A stretch of 64,000 nt of DNA, taken from Saprolegnia diclina VS20 (taxonomy: Eukaryota > Oomycota > Saprolegniomycetes > Saprolegniales > Saprolegniaceae). A model generated the notes under the pieces. The model ran no database searches. It was not told the origin of the DNA and was given only the letters and a program-made list of their open reading frames with translations. Shown here piece after piece: positions 20,541-31,954 of this stretch (its first letter is position 1; each line of letters opens with the position of its first letter). A program made the translations under genes and the position numbers. The stretch is from the NCBI RefSeq assembly GCF_000281045.1, contig NW_008246153.1, positions 104,246 to 168,245 on the forward strand, written 5' to 3'.

Positions 20541-22517
20541 CTAGGGTCGATCTTCGGCCCGCGGGGTGTCGAAGCGCAGTTCGGCGAGCTCTTGCCCAAA
20601 GTCGAGACGGCGCGCCGTAAGCGACCGTCGACTTGACATACTTCGCGCCGTGCTAGGTAGGGAGGCGCCCGAGAGCCGGCGTGGCACGGTCGGAACCGCA
20701 TGGTGGACAGCGTCGTCTTGGATATGGCGCTGCGTCGAGGGCTGTCGTAGAATCGGCAACTGCCGCGACGACCCCGTGAGTTTGCTACTTCGTATCAGAC
20801 CGTATGACAGAGACAGCGAGGGTGTACTTGGCAGCGATGAGCAATTTGGTCTTGCGCTTGAGACGTCGGTAGAGCTGCAGCGGGGTGATGGCCGACTCGA
20901 CGCAAGCGGGTGTGAGTGTGATCAAGTGGCGCTCGCTCTTGGGGTACTGGGTCTGGAAACGCGAGGCTAGCCACGGGTGGTTCTACGCATCATCGTAGTC
21001 GCCTCTTGTCGCCTCCACGCCTCGCTACCCGAATGTCTTGGGTCGTCAGACGCTCGGCCGGGTCCTTGTTCAAGATCTGAACACGTGTGAGCACGAGCGA
21101 TGATGGTGAGGTGCCTACGCCTCGAAGCAGATCAATCACGTCTGGGTTCACGGGTGTCTCCTGGACCAGCGTCGCGAATGTGATCGGGTCGCTCTGGCAC
21201 AGTAATGAGCTGCCTTCAATGCCACCGGACGTACCTTGATCTTCTCGTAGAGAAGCTGCGGCGTCTCGGCCTCGAACGGCAAGTGGCCATAGACAAAGAG
21301 GTAGAGCGTGACGCCGCACGCCCACACATCGATCGGCTACAAGGCAACGGTTTGCGTCCCACAAATGAAAAAAGCGAGTCGTACGAGGCCCTTGTACTCG
21401 TCCCCCGTGAGCATCTCGGGGGCTAAAGATAAGATAGAACGCGACATCCCGTGCGTCGTACTACCTAGGAACGGGCCCGTGCCGACGGTCTGGCGGAAGC
21501 AGTCGTCTTCGTCTTCAATGACCTAAACTTCCACTTCCATCCAGTGTAGTAGGTAAGGCACTCATACCTGGGACTGGCCAAAGTCGGTGATCTTGACTAT
21601 ACCGTCGGCGCTGTACAGGAGGTTGCCAGGCTTGATATCCCGATGGATGATCTAATGTCGCGCGTGTGACGCTGCCACGTCATCGTGGCGACTACTTTGT
21701 GAAAATGGAGAAACTCGAGGCCTTCAATCTAAGAAGTGATCGTGAGCACCGACGCGTTCTGTCACCACCGAGCGTACGAGCTGACAAAAGCAATCTCTTG
21801 CAACGTCTTCGTGCAGCGGCGTGCAGCGTCTAGTCACATCCATCACTCGCTCTGGACTCAACGCTGGCACGGTACGCTTCGCCGTCAATGATGGACTTGC
21901 CCTCGATGAGTTCGCTGACCAAGTAAATCTTGTCGGCCTCTACGCAGTACGTAGGTTGGAACTGCGTCCGGGTGATCGCGTACCTGGGTCGTCAATGACT
22001 TCGCGCAGGCGCACAATGTTGGGGTGGTGGAGCTTTTTCCAAATCGCCGATTCCTTGCGAATGTGGTCGAGGCCGTCGCTTCGCGGCGCGCGGGGGCCGC
22101 GCAGCATCAATTTTTTGGCTTTCTAGTGGCAGGTGTTGCCACGTTGAAGCTAGTGTAGTGTCGACCTTTTTGTGGATGATTTTGACGGCAAAATAGCGGT
22201 TCTTCTCGGGCCAAAAAGCTTTCCGGACCTTGCCGTACGCGCCTTTCCCGATCACGTCGTAGAGAATACTACGCAGCCCATGGAGCTACACTGTCGTTGC
22301 AGCGAACGTACTATTGGTTGAGCTGCTTGTGGCCGCACGCATCGGTCGTCTTGTGCACACTGTTGGTCTCGAAGAAGGACGAGTGGCGGCCGTCGTGGTG
22401 GGTTAAGAACGGGACCGCGATCGGCGGAATGCTCGTCGCCTTGAGCTCGCCGTCCACGTGGTGTTCATGGAGCGTGTCAAGCGCGGTTTTGCTCGACTGC
22501 GTCGGCAGCAGGTCCAT
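20541..22517 (-). CDS. CaMKK-like serine/threonine protein kinase
   Basis: The gene has many short exons. Recognisable kinase elements in order are GKGAYGKVRKAFWPEKN with FAVKIIHKK (Gly loop and catalytic Lys), KESAIWKKLHHPNIVRLREV (C helix), HRDIKPGNLLYSADG (catalytic loop), KITDFGQSQ (DFG), QTVGTGPF with PPEML (activation segment), and PIDVWACGVTLYLFVYGHLP. The last block and the RGPRAPRS insert after the Lys resemble calcium/calmodulin-dependent kinase kinases and related upstream kinases of AMPK/SnRK1. A C-terminal helical stretch (ITPLQLYRRLKRKTKLLI) sits where CaMKKs have their regulatory segment, so an upstream AMPK/CaMK-activating role is inferred. The first exon (MDLLPTQSSK) is only weakly supported. 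The gene ends 33 bp from the convergent EF-hand/RCC1 gene. Confidence 0.8.
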
Positions 22518-22725
22518 GGACTTCCCACTGTCGCGCTAGGAACTGAGTCGCTCGAGTTATTTCGAGCGTCGTGTATATATTTAGGCTCCAGCCGTTGGAC
22601 GACAGGCGACTTGGTCGTGTGTCAACTTTGTAAATCTGAATGATTACTACGGCGTTACATGAACGAATGTGTATATAAGATTAAGTACTATACTAGTATA
22701 TAGGTATAGGGTCGCGACCTGGATC

Positions 22726-24374
22726 TCACGTCCACATGACAATGCAGTCTGGGTGGCCTTGCTTGACGAGCGCTGCGTACGTAGCAGTGGTCGCCAAGCT
22801 CGCACACGCCCCAATGACGAGCTTCCGGAAGGCGGCGCCGACGCGCTGGGCGAGAGCAGCGAACGAGAGCTCGGTGAGGAGGTTGCAGGCCTTGACGTTG
22901 AGGTGCGTGAGGTACACGCAGCGTTTCACAAGCGCCACAAACCCGACGTCGGTCACGTTGTAGCAAAACACAAACGATGCGTCGCGCAGGTGCTTGCAGT
23001 GCGTCGCGATCGACACGAGCGCAGTGTCAGTCACAAGCACGCAGCCGTGCAGCGAGAGTCCTTGGAGCTGCGGGCAGCCTTCGGCAATGACGGCGACGTC
23101 GGCGTCCGTGACGTTCCGGCACATGGCCAACGTGAGGTGCGTGAGCGTCGGACACAGCGAGATGCGCTGCAAGGTCTCGGACGTGAGTTGTCCAAGACCC
23201 GTCAGGTCCAGTGTCTGCAGTCTCGCGCCGTGCGACTGGAAGAAGCTGCTCAAACAGCCGCGCGGCGCCGTCGGTATGAGCGGCGCGTCCGAAATGCTTG
23301 CGCAACCGCTGAGCACGAGCGACGTGAGCGGCGTCTCGGGACCTACGCACATGGCCCGTATTACGGACTTGAAAGATTGATAGTGTGGGCGTACGAAGGG
23401 TGGCGAGAAAGAGATCGCGGACCTTGGGGCAGTTGCCGACCGACAGCGACTGCAGCTGCGTCTGTGCGTGCACGACGAGGGCCAGCGACGCCTCGGTGAT
23501 CTAACGTCCCAATTCACACATGTATCAAGTTGAAACAAAGGGACCTTGAGACACTTGTTGGCGGCGAGGCGGCGCAGCGTGGGTGGTCGGTGCGCCAAGG
23601 CAACAAAGCCGGCGTCCGTCACGCGAATACACATGGAAACGTCGAGCTCTTGCAGGCTCCTGCAGTGGCGTGCGAGTGCCGCAATGCCGTCGTCGCCAAT
23701 GCGCGAGCAGCCAGCGATGTCGACGAGCTCCAGGTTCGGGCACCCGGTCGCGATAAGCACCAGCTCTACACCAACCAACTGTGCGTACCAACATAGACAC
23801 GGCGCGTCATACCAGCATCCGAGAGCTTGATGCAGTTGAGACGGAGCTGCAAAAGGCTGTGGCACTGGGCGAGGATCGAGAAGCCGGCGGCATCGAGCCA
23901 CTTGCTCTCGATGCTTATGCGCTCGAGCTGGTGTGGCGTCACGCCCTGCAAGAGGCGCGAGAGGAGGTGCGGCGTCACACGTGGTCCGTACAAGACGACG
24001 CTTTGCAGCTGGACGCGGTTGACGTGCTCGGAGAGGAGCTCGGCTGCGAACGCGTTGTGCGACACGTCGCTCAATAGGGTTGCAACCTAGTGCACTGCAA
24101 TGAGCCCGCCTGTGGCCATTGATATAAGCGCATACGGCGTGCTCTAGCTGGTCTTCACCACGGCACCAGGTCTACAGATGCCAGTAAGGTCCATCCTCGT
24201 CGACGGCGAACGTACGAAGTCCACGTGCTTGTGGGCCTTGACCGAGGCCATGGCCACGACGCGCCACGCGTGCGAGACGAGCGCGACGCTCTGCCAGCGC
24301 TCCTTGACCGTGAGGAAGTCCATGCAGCGGCCATAGAGCACAGCAAGCGGCAGCGGCCCCACGGACGTTGCCAT
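22726..24374 (-). CDS. F-box and leucine-rich repeat protein
   Basis: The first exon contains an F-box-like segment (LPLAVLYGRCMDFLTVKERW, then ALVSHAWRVVA). The following exons (about 23770-24075, 23510-23760, 23370-23500 and 22726-23360) encode cysteine-type leucine-rich repeats such as CPNLELVDIAGCSRIGDDGI, LQELDVSMCIRVTDAGFVAL and CPTLTHLTLAMCRNVTDADV. The architecture is that of FBXL/AMN1-like SCF ubiquitin-ligase substrate receptors; the substrate is unknown. Introns are short and junctions are placed by where the repeats resume. A TATCCGGA motif lies 54 nt upstream of the start. Confidence 0.82.
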
Positions 24375-24428
24375 CGCACCCGAGGTTTGTCCGTGCCCTT
24401 TGGCAAAATCTACAGAACCTTCGATCTT

Positions 24429-24436
24429 TATCCGGA
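24429..24436. promoter_or_regulatory. TATCCGGA promoter motif
   Basis: This copy lies 54 nt upstream of the F-box/LRR start codon. A second partial copy, TCCGGAT, lies about 15 nt further upstream. Confidence 0.45.
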
Positions 24437-24560
24437 ACTTAGCACGTCAGTCCGGATGGCGATGGCTGGCGACCTCCTGGCAGCATTTGGCAGCGCTCCT
24501 TGGTCTCAGCTCAAAACCAGCCATCGGACCCAGATGTACCAGACTAAGAGTACTTGCATA

Positions 24561-24620
24561 GCGTAGATATGTCTGGGATAGCGTAGATATGTCTTGGATA
24601 GCGTAGATATGTCTGGGATC
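24561..24620 (+). repeat. 20-bp tandem repeat, three copies
   Basis: The unit GCGTAGATATGTCTGGGATA occurs three times head to tail, with one change in the middle copy and one at the last base of the third. It is non-coding and intergenic. Confidence 0.95.
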
Positions 24621-24960
24621 TTGGGTAGCGTTCGTATAATGTGCTTGTCTGTGGCATAAGATTCGTGACTCGAGCGGTGATGTTGCCTGGAAGCCGCTGC
24701 AGCGACCCGCCGCAGGTCTCTCAAGCTGTCGTCCCTTGTGCGTCGAACGGTGGTAGCGTCAACAAGCAGCTCAGTTGCAGCGACGCAGCACCTTCTTCTC
24801 GACGTGGCCGCGCTTGGTCGCTGACGTGGCGCTGCCGTTGGCTCGGAAGCTAGTCCATACGAAGATCAAGTGTAGCAGAATGATGGTGGTCAAAGAAAAG
24901 TTGCGTGCGGTTAGACCGGCTGCGACCAGAACCCATTTCGACAACAACCCGAACAGCAAC

Positions 24961-26330
24961 ATGATCAAGGTCGTCATTAAGGAGGAGGCCAAGGCGCCTG
25001 TCGAGATCGAGCTCGAAGCCGACTCGACGATCGCGGAGCTGCTGCAGGTGGCCGCCAGCGTGCGCACGACCATCGACTTGGTCGAGCCCGTCGTCGAGTT
25101 CCCTGGTAGACGCCACCGCCTCCTCCATGTACATGGCTCATGCACTCGCTGTAGAGGGCACGGCCGTCAACAAACACGTCGGCGCCATCTCGGCGCTTGG
25201 CATCACGAACGGCGCGACCGTCTTCCTCAAGGCGTACGAAGCGCTGTCGTTCCTCGTGGACCCAAGTCTCACGTGCATGGGTAAATCTAGGCCGAAGCCT
25301 GTCGACGACTCGAGCGTCACTGAGGACGAGGTCGCGAGCACGATCGTCGTCACCAACATCCCGATGGCCGAGAAGGTACGGCAGCTCCTTCTTGGTACCG
25401 AGGCCAACGCGGGTGAGTAGTCCGTGACGGAGCAAGCGCTCGTTGCCGTCTTTGCGTCCTGCGGCGCCGTGAAGCGCACGATCCTCCAAGCGTACGCCTC
25501 TTGCTACGCTCCTAACGCTTATACACGTTGATTGTAGCGATGGCGAGACGTTGCAGCACGCGGTGCTGGTGTTTGCGACGCCGGAAGCGGCGGCCGCGTC
25601 GCTCCAGCACGACGGGGCGGCGGTGCTCAACGGCCACATCTCGGTCATCTCAGCTGGCGCGCTGCCGCCGTCGTCGCCCTCGAAGAAGGCGAGCTCGGGT
25701 ACACGACCTCACTCTCCTTCAACTCATAGATACGAACGATGGAACGTTGTAGGTGTCAACAGTGTCGCCAAGTTCCTCGCTGGCGGCTACTCGGTCGGCG
25801 CGGCCGGCTTGACGCACGTCCAGCGCTTTGACGGTAGCCTCCCTCTGTGTGTTGGCGCCTGGCTGCATCTTGGGCGTAGAGGAGCACAAGATCTCGCTCC
25901 AGGTCAAGAGCGGCGCCGAAGTGGCGAAAATGAAGGCCGCGGAGCTCGATGCGCAGTTCCACGTCTCGGAGAAGATCGCGACCGGTACGCTGCTTGCAAA
26001 GGCCGGCGACCGTAGTATGTGTTTGTGCTAGTCGGGAAGAAGGCGCACGAGCTCGATACGAAGTACCAAGTGTCGCAAAAGGCGTCCGAGGCGGCGGCCA
26101 CGGCCGTCTCGGCTGCGGACGCGCTCGCCAAGAAGGCGATGGAGAACAAGACGGTCTCGGACGGTGTCCAGAAGATCAACAGCTTCTTCTCCTCGCTCAT
26201 GTCGGTTGCCAACCAGACCGTCGAAGAGACGAAGAAGGAGATCCACGAACACCACCCGACGAGCCCGCGCGCCGCCGCCGCCGCACCGCCAGCCCCGGCC
26301 ACCGTCGTCGACACGCACAAGACGGCGTAA
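24961..26330 (+). CDS. Ubiquitin-like + RRM protein (BPA1-like)
   Basis: A multi-exon gene with three parts. The N terminus (MIKVVIKEEAKAPVEIELEA) looks like a ubiquitin-like fold. Next is an RNA-recognition-motif-like domain (STIVVTNIPM as RNP2-like, EQALVAVFASCGAVKRTIL, and LQHAVLVFATPEAAAASL as RNP1-like). The C terminus is an Ala/Lys-rich helical region (HVSEKIATGTLLAKAGDR, then LDTKYQVSQKASEAAATAVS). The RRM plus this distinctive helical tail resembles plant BPA1 (binding partner of ACD11)-type proteins, whose biochemical role is not settled. Introns lie near 25107-25115, 25376-25425, 25495-25539, 25697-25752, 25833-25859 and 26014-26038; some edges are uncertain. Stop and start are clear in the terminal exons. 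Confidence 0.65.
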
Positions 26331-26439
26331 GGTAGATATGGTCACTTGCGTAAACGATGCGTAAGACATACCTTGGCCCATCTCCTGCTTTGCGGATGGC
26401 GATCGTCTGGCACGCGTCTCTTCAAGATCCGCAGCCGCG

Positions 26440-26466
26440 TATCCGGAGGGTGGGCAGGGTATCCGG
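26440..26466. promoter_or_regulatory. Two TATCCGG motifs before RBM25-like gene
   Basis: TATCCGGA (26440-26447) and TATCCGGC (26460-26467) lie 20-50 nt upstream of the RBM25-like start codon. Confidence 0.45.
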
Positions 26467-26487
26467 CAGATTTGGTTGTGTGGAAGC

Positions 26488-28284
26488 ATGGCGACGTCGG
26501 GTATGGTTCCTCCTGGCGCCGTGCACATCGGAGCTGTCGCGCTTAGAATGCCACCGGAGACGGGCCCGCTCAATGTCTTCGTCGGCAAGCTGCCGCCCGA
26601 CCTCCATGACAACTACATCCGCGGCCTCCTGGACGTAGGCTGCCTATACATCCACCACTCGGAGTCTGATGCTTGGCCTGGCGTAGCGCGTGGGCACGGT
26701 CGTGGCATGGAAGCGCACGACGGATCCGATCTCGGGCAAGCCCAAAGGCTTTGGCTACTGCACGTTCAGCGGCGGCCTCGACGTCATCCGCGCGCTCAAG
26801 CTCCTCGATGGCTTCTCGATCGACTCGAAGAACATTTTGCTCAAGGTTGACGCGACGACGCAGGCGCGCCTGAACGAGTACTGGAACGCGATCCCGATTG
26901 CGCTGCGCATCGAAGAAGAGCGCAAGAGCGAGCGCGTCGCAGACGTTCTTCAGCGCCTCTACGAAGAGCGCAGCTCGCTGCATGGCGGCTACAACAATGA
27001 CATTGCGTCGTGGGGCGACCTCGTGAGCGTCGACGCGCCCGAAGGTACCAAGCGTGATCGCCTTTAGTGCTCATGGCGATGCTAGTCAAGGAGCAAGTGC
27101 GCGGAGGGATGATCATGAACGAAGTTGAAAAGTTCCGCCTCGCGCAGGAAGAGCGGACGCAGCAGCAGGAAGCCAAGCGGCTCAAGATGATCCAAGTAAC
27201 CATCTTGTCTCTCCAGGACGCTCATACCTTCTTTGCAGGAGCGCCTTCGGCAAGAAAAGGAAGACAAGGAAAAGGCGGCCGCGTACGCACTCTCTTGCAC
27301 GTGCGACGCGAGGCTCACGCGACTGCCTAGTGCCGAAGCGACGACGCCGCCCGCGCCGGAAGAGAAGAAGCCCGAGCGCGACCGGTCCCGATCCACGGGG
27401 CGCCGAGACCGCCGGGACCGGGATCGCAGGGACAGTCGCCGCCGGTCGCGCAGCCGCAGCCGAGAGCGCACGCGCCGTCGGTCTCGCAGTCGCGATCGCA
27501 GCCGGGACCGACGTCGCGACCGCCGCAACAGCGCCGAGGACTCGCCGCGCCTTCCGCAGACGAAGGAGCCCGAGCCAATCGCGACGCCTACGGTCCCCGC
27601 CTTTGTGCCGCCTCCGCCGCCGCCGCCCCCGAAACCGTTTGCGCCGCTCAAGAAGATTGAGCTCAAACTCAACGCCAAGAAGGAGTCCAAAGACACCAAG
27701 GCGACCGCGGCCACAGCGTCAACGCCCGTCTTTGCAGTCGAAGACGACGAGGAACTCAAGCCGCAGCGGGCGTACGTCCCGCTCGACTACTCGGAGGAAG
27801 AGCGCCGCGCAGCGCTCATTGACGCCCAAGTACGTCGTCCGCGCCTCTCGTCGTCGGCGTCATGCTTGCACTAGGTGGCGCGGTCCGTGGCGCGCATCAA
27901 CAGCCGCACGAACGACCCCAAGAGCATTGTCGAGCGCATTCCCAAGGACACGACGGGGCTCTTCAAGTACCCGCTCGACTGGGCCGCCGTCGACAAGGTA
28001 CTTGATCTCGTCTCGGTCCCAGCGTGTCATGCTCGCACGCATAGCATGGCGTCGTGGCCGCCAAGATGGCGCCGTGGGTCGAGAAGAAGGTGGCCGAGTA
28101 CCTCGGCGAGGCCGACGCGTCGCTCGTCACGTTCATCGTGACGCAGCTCACAAATCATGCGACGCCATCGACGCTCATCGACGGTCTCTCGCCTGTCCTG
28201 GACGCCGATGCCGAGCCGTTCGTCGTGTCGCTCTGGCGCCGGCTCGTGTTTGAAGCCATCTCGGCCGACGTCGGTCGCCACTAA
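26488..28284 (+). CDS. RBM25: RBM25-like splicing factor (RRM + RS + PWI)
   Basis: The gene encodes an RRM (PLNVFVGKLPPDLHDNYIRG in exon 1; GKPKGFGYCTFSGG as RNP1 in exon 2). A helical linker follows, then an Arg/Ser/Asp-rich region from about 27370 to 27530, a polyproline stretch, and a C-terminal PWI domain (MAPWVEKKVAEYLGEADASL, then LWRRLVFEAI). RBM25 joins U1 snRNP-associated complexes and affects 5' splice-site choice. It carries the same RRM, RE/RD-rich and PWI order but is longer in animals. Short introns interrupt near 26635-26687, 27043-27069, 27196-27238, 27291-27330, 27830-27874 and 27997-28050, several with GTACGT-like donors. The start MATSGMVPPG is the first ATG after two TATCCGG motifs. 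The 3' end is 15 bp from the convergent next gene. Confidence 0.88.
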
Positions 28285-28299
28285 GATGCCAAGACGCTT

Positions 28300-28557
28300 C
28301 TATTTGAATTTACGCACGTCCTTCTGTAGCTCTGCTTTGACCGCGTTGGCAAACTCGGTGAACTTGTTGACGTTCGGCAGGCTCTTGGTGGCGGCCGCGA
28401 CCTTGTCGACGTCGAGGTTGTTCATGGCGGCCTTGGTCTTCTCCACGTGGAGGTGCGTCTTGAGCGCAAAGTTCTGGAACGACTTGTTGTTGGCGAGCGA
28501 CTTGACGGCCGCTTCGTTCAGCAGCTGCGAGAGCGCACGGCGGAAGAACTCGGACAT
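28300..28557 (-). CDS. Small hypothetical protein, 85 residues
   Basis: An uninterrupted 85-codon frame beginning MSEFFRRALSQLLNEA. The product is hydrophilic and mostly helical by appearance, rich in Lys, Asn and Ala, without a signal peptide or membrane helix. Codon use matches neighbouring genes. The frame continues upstream to 28641, but that leader looks non-coding. I recognise no family. It is convergent with the RBM25-like gene. Confidence 0.6.
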   Translation of the reverse strand: MSEFFRRALSQLLNEAAVKSLANNKSFQNFALKTHLHVEKTKAAMNNLDVDKVAAATKSLPNVNKFTEFANAVKAELQKDVRKFK

Positions 28558-29302
28558 GGCAAATACGGAAATGGCTGGCAAATGCGCCGACCAAGATTTT
28601 AGCCAATCCCATGCCGTAGCGAGACTTCGCGACGCATCCACGGCCTAGGATTGGTCAATAATCTGAATTGCGAGCGCACCAGATGTGGTAACATCCACAC
28701 GAAGCGCGAGGAACAACGGAAATCATAACGTGGCATCCCATTCCAGACATGTACTCGATTCAGACAACGGACCAGACAAGGACTATTCGAGCCAAGGGAA
28801 TTGATTCGAGCTGACCGGTGGCTCTGACTCAGGAGAGCCTGTGGTATGCTACAAATATGCAGAAGTGATCCGAGGTGTTCTCTGCGACCCGACCTGCCGA
28901 GGACCGTGAAGCGTCTCGTCATCACGGCCTAGTGGGTGAGTTCGTCAAGCTCTGCATTTGCCGTTGGCGGTGCTTGAGATGGGACGGTAAAGGGTCGATG
29001 TAGGCAAACACTGATCGCCCCATCCACAAGCCATCACTGACGGCTGCATAGATGGCGGCGACCGTCGCTTCTGCGCGGTGGCAAGGACGAGCCGGCATCC
29101 GTCCTCCTCAGCGGCGAGGTAGCATTGCAGGACATGGTATAGAAGCGATGGAAGTGGATGGCCGCCTGCCAAACACAACTCGATGTGGCGCCAAAAGCCT
29201 TACACTAAACAAGTTTACGCAAATAGTGTGGTGCAAAGTCAGAGCTCGGTCGCGACGTGTCACGCGGTGGCACTTTTCTTGCGCTAAAGACAGCAAGCCG
29301 CC
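28558..29302. other. Intergenic, nothing recognised
   Basis: This is the promoter-side gap between the 85-residue gene (minus) and the DUF4833 gene (plus). The short open frames are not domain-like and overlap on both strands. No TATCCGGATA motif, tRNA or repeat was seen. Confidence 0.5.
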
Positions 29303-30279
29303 ATGAGTAGCTGGATCTGGGGCGCCGACGATACCGTGGACCAGGCCAACCTCGTCGTGCAGTCGCTCCAGAGCGAGCTCGACGAGCGCCAGGCGACGAT
29401 CGAAGCGCTAGAGCGCGCCCTGCGCCGGGAGAAGCAGCAGCACCTGCAGGATCTGCGGGACGAGGTCGAGGAGCTGCGCCAGCGCCGCCAAGCGCTCGCC
29501 CGCGAGATGCTTGAAGTCGATGTACTACTTGCGAGCAAGGAGGCGTTCCTGAACGGCACACTGGAGAAGAAGCCCAAGTCGTCCAAGCCGAAGCCCGCAG
29601 CTGAGCCAGCGCCATCGCCGCCGCCGAGCGATGCGTACGCTATCTATCAACGACCTGCGCCCACACACGTGTTGCGTAGACCGTCGACAAGCGTGCCCGA
29701 GCCGGAAGCCGAAGTCGCTCCTGCCGCAACGCCCGAAGCCACGCCGCTGCCGTGCAATCCAGAGCTGACCAAAGTCCGCGGAGTCGACCCGTCGACCGCC
29801 TTTATCATCCAGCGAAGCAACGTGCGTGTGCGATGGCCTCTCCGCGCTAAGAACTGTGTGCGTAGAATGCGAATACCGTCGTGTACAAGGGCAATCTCGG
29901 CAGCGCGTCGCGGCTCGACCCGAAGAACCCGCTGCACATTTACTGGATCATGTACGCGCAGCAAGGCCCGCCGTACCCAACCGAAGAGCTCAACATGATT
30001 GAGCGCAACACTGCGTATGGTGCAACATGCTCACCTGGCGCCGCGCCCCACGAGTACGACGTGGCACTCGCGTCGCTCAAGGACCGCGCGATCGTGCTCT
30101 TGCACGACGGCCACCACGTGCGCGCGCGGACGACGATCAACGGCCGGCCAAACGTGTACCTCGAGCGCGTCTACGTGCAGTCGACCACGAGCTGGGGCCT
30201 CCCCAAGGTCGAGTTCGTCGAGATCTTTGGCGTCGACCCCGCGACCAACGCGCTCGTGTACGAGAAGAAGCTACCGTAA
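29303..30279 (+). CDS. Coiled-coil DUF4833 protein
   Basis: Two exons (29303-29821 and 29866-30279) join in frame as IIQRSN|NANTVVYKGN. The N-terminal quarter is a coiled coil (QSLQSELDERQATIEALERA), followed by a Pro-rich linker. The rest matches DUF4833, a family found in bacteria and some eukaryotes: LDPKNPLHIYWIMYAQQGPP, ELNMIERNTAYG and a C-terminal beta-rich part (VYVQSTTSWGLPKVEFVEIF). No biochemical role is known. There is no signal peptide. The intron is 44 nt with a GTGCGT donor and TAG acceptor. Confidence 0.82.
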
Positions 30280-30432
30280 ACCTCTTGAAGCACTGGCGTC
30301 GTACGTGTCTGTATGTCGCTCGTGCGCAGTCGCTGAGCACTGATCTGGGCTTGACACTTTGCGGCATGAGTTTCTGTGAGTAGGCTGGATCGACACAGGA
30401 CGAACAAAATCAGAGTAAGCGCTTTAGCTGTG

Positions 30433-31539
30433 TCAATATTCCACGTACGGCGTCGCGTGTTTCATGAGGAGGATCATAAAGCAGAGAGAGATGAGGCTCA
30501 ACAGCAGGTAGATGCAGCGCGTCGGCCGCGTATTGTACTGGAACTTTTCGGCGCGATGGAGTTCCTTGAGCCCCGAATGGACGCGCGTTACGACCTACGA
30601 ACCGCGTTGGCCACAGTATTTTATAGTTGTCGTACGTCTTCCATGTTGTAGTCGATGCGGTCGATGATCGTGCCCTGGTCGATGACCATGTTGGCGAGGT
30701 CCTTGAAAACTGTCGAGAGCTCCACAATCGCCTTGGCGATTTTCTGAATTTCGCGCTCGCGGGCTTGGATCATGGCTTCGTCTTCGCCCAGATGTAGCAA
30801 GTGCTGCTGCTGTGACTAAAGCCGCGCTGCATGACCATACAATCAAAGATAGACGACGACGATACCATCGCCTGGCTCGTATGCCCCGTCGCGTCCCACT
30901 GGAACACGTCGCCCGAGACGTTGCGCTGCGAGCGCAGGGTCTCCATGTACTCGCGCTGGCTTCGGCGGTACCGACTCGAGAGCTCCTGCAGCTTGCTCGC
31001 CAACGAGCGCTGGACGTTGACGCGCACGTTGCGCTCGGCGGGTGATGTCAACCCCGAGGCAGTCAACGGCTCGCGCGTGACTTTTTGCAGCGCAGACTCG
31101 GCGCTGTGGAAGAGCTTGGAGATCTCTTGCGTTATGCTGTCAATGTCGATATCATGTTGCTTCTCGGACTCGTCAAAGCGAACCATAAGGCGGCGCGTGT
31201 GCATCTTTTGCAAATAGTCGACTAGGGCATGCCATGATGACCTCGTCGAATGGCGGGCCACGTACGCTTGAGCTGCAGCTGCGCTGTGCATTCGTTGGCC
31301 AAGTCGACGGCGCGCGTCCATGCGGGCTTTGGCGCGCCTGAGCCTGCTTCCATGTCGGTCGGTTGCAGGGGCTACTATCGCGCCATGACTCGATGCTGCT
31401 GCCGACGCGCTCGTACCTGCGAGGTCTTGGCCGCTGCATATGGCTTGCCGCCACTGTAGCGCATGGTGCCATGCGTCTGGCGGCGCTGCGCTACGAGCCG
31501 TCGGTCAAGGAACCGCGCCGTCAGGTCGCGATGGGCCAT
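30433..31539 (-). CDS. STX16: Syntaxin-16/Tlg2-type Qa-SNARE
   Basis: The first exon (31417-31539) starts MAHRDLTARFLDRR, matching the Tlg2/Sx16 N-peptide that binds the SM protein Vps45. Later exons give a Habc-like bundle (DIDSITQEISKLFHSAESAL and ELSSRYRRSQREYMETL), the SNARE helix (AREREIQKIAKAIVELSTVF, then DQGTIIDRIDYN with the central-layer Gln), and a C-terminal membrane anchor (CIYLLLSLISLCFMILLM). The protein should act in endosome-to-Golgi traffic at the trans-Golgi network. Splicing near 30596-30634 joins NMED to VVTRVHSGLKELHRAEKF. A GTCCGGATA motif is 51 nt upstream of the start. Confidence 0.9.
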
Positions 31540-31590
31540 CCGCTTGAAGCCTTGCAAGATCCGCGATCCTTCCGCCGCCGGATAACGAAC

Positions 31591-31600
31591 CGTCCGGATA
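31591..31600. promoter_or_regulatory. TATCCGGAC promoter motif (syntaxin-16)
   Basis: CGTCCGGATA lies 51 nt upstream of the syntaxin-16 start and reads TATCCGGACG on its strand. Confidence 0.45.
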
Positions 31601-31819
31601 CTAGCGCCAAACGCCAAGCTCGGTCCAGGGCTACTGGAGGATATTGGCTGCTCGACGCTACCTTAGGTCTATACATATCCCGAGCATATAGGATGGCGCC
31701 GGCGGCTGGCGGCGCGAGGTCAGGTGCGTGCGTTCTCTCATTTCTCGCACGTCGTCATGTTGAAGTAACACTATATACCAAAGTTTCTACCACGAAGAAA
31801 CGTTAATGGTGTGGTATGG

Positions 31820-31838
31820 TATCCGGATGAGCCGGATA
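31820..31838. promoter_or_regulatory. TATCCGGAT motif pair (Sec66)
   Basis: TATCCGGAT (31820-31828) and GCCGGATA (31831-31838) lie about 116 nt upstream of the Sec66-like start codon. Confidence 0.45.
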
Positions 31839-31954
31839 GGCGTCGAATTCGAGCAGCCAAGTGGTGCGCTGCGATTGGTGCAATCCTCGGCCACGTTTGC
31901 GGGGGCGGTTCGAATCAAACGCAATTTTTTGTGGCCCAAGTCGATACGTAATCC

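Larger units (their letters stand above)
24375..24960. other. Divergent intergenic region with tandem repeat
   Basis: The region separates the F-box gene (minus) from the Ubl/RRM gene (plus). It holds a TATCCGGA motif at 24429, a TCCGGAT at 24451-24457 and a three-copy 20-bp tandem repeat at 24561-24620. No additional gene is supported. Confidence 0.6.
31540..31954. other. Divergent promoter region, syntaxin-16 / Sec66
   Basis: The region contains GTCCGGATA near the syntaxin side and TATCCGGAT plus GCCGGATA nearer the Sec66 side. It has no convincing coding sequence. An AT-rich patch lies around 31770-31805. Confidence 0.5.

Noticed and set aside
27330-28253. Arg-rich 307-codon frame inside RBM25
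   Set aside because: Alternate-frame shadow of the RS-rich exon.
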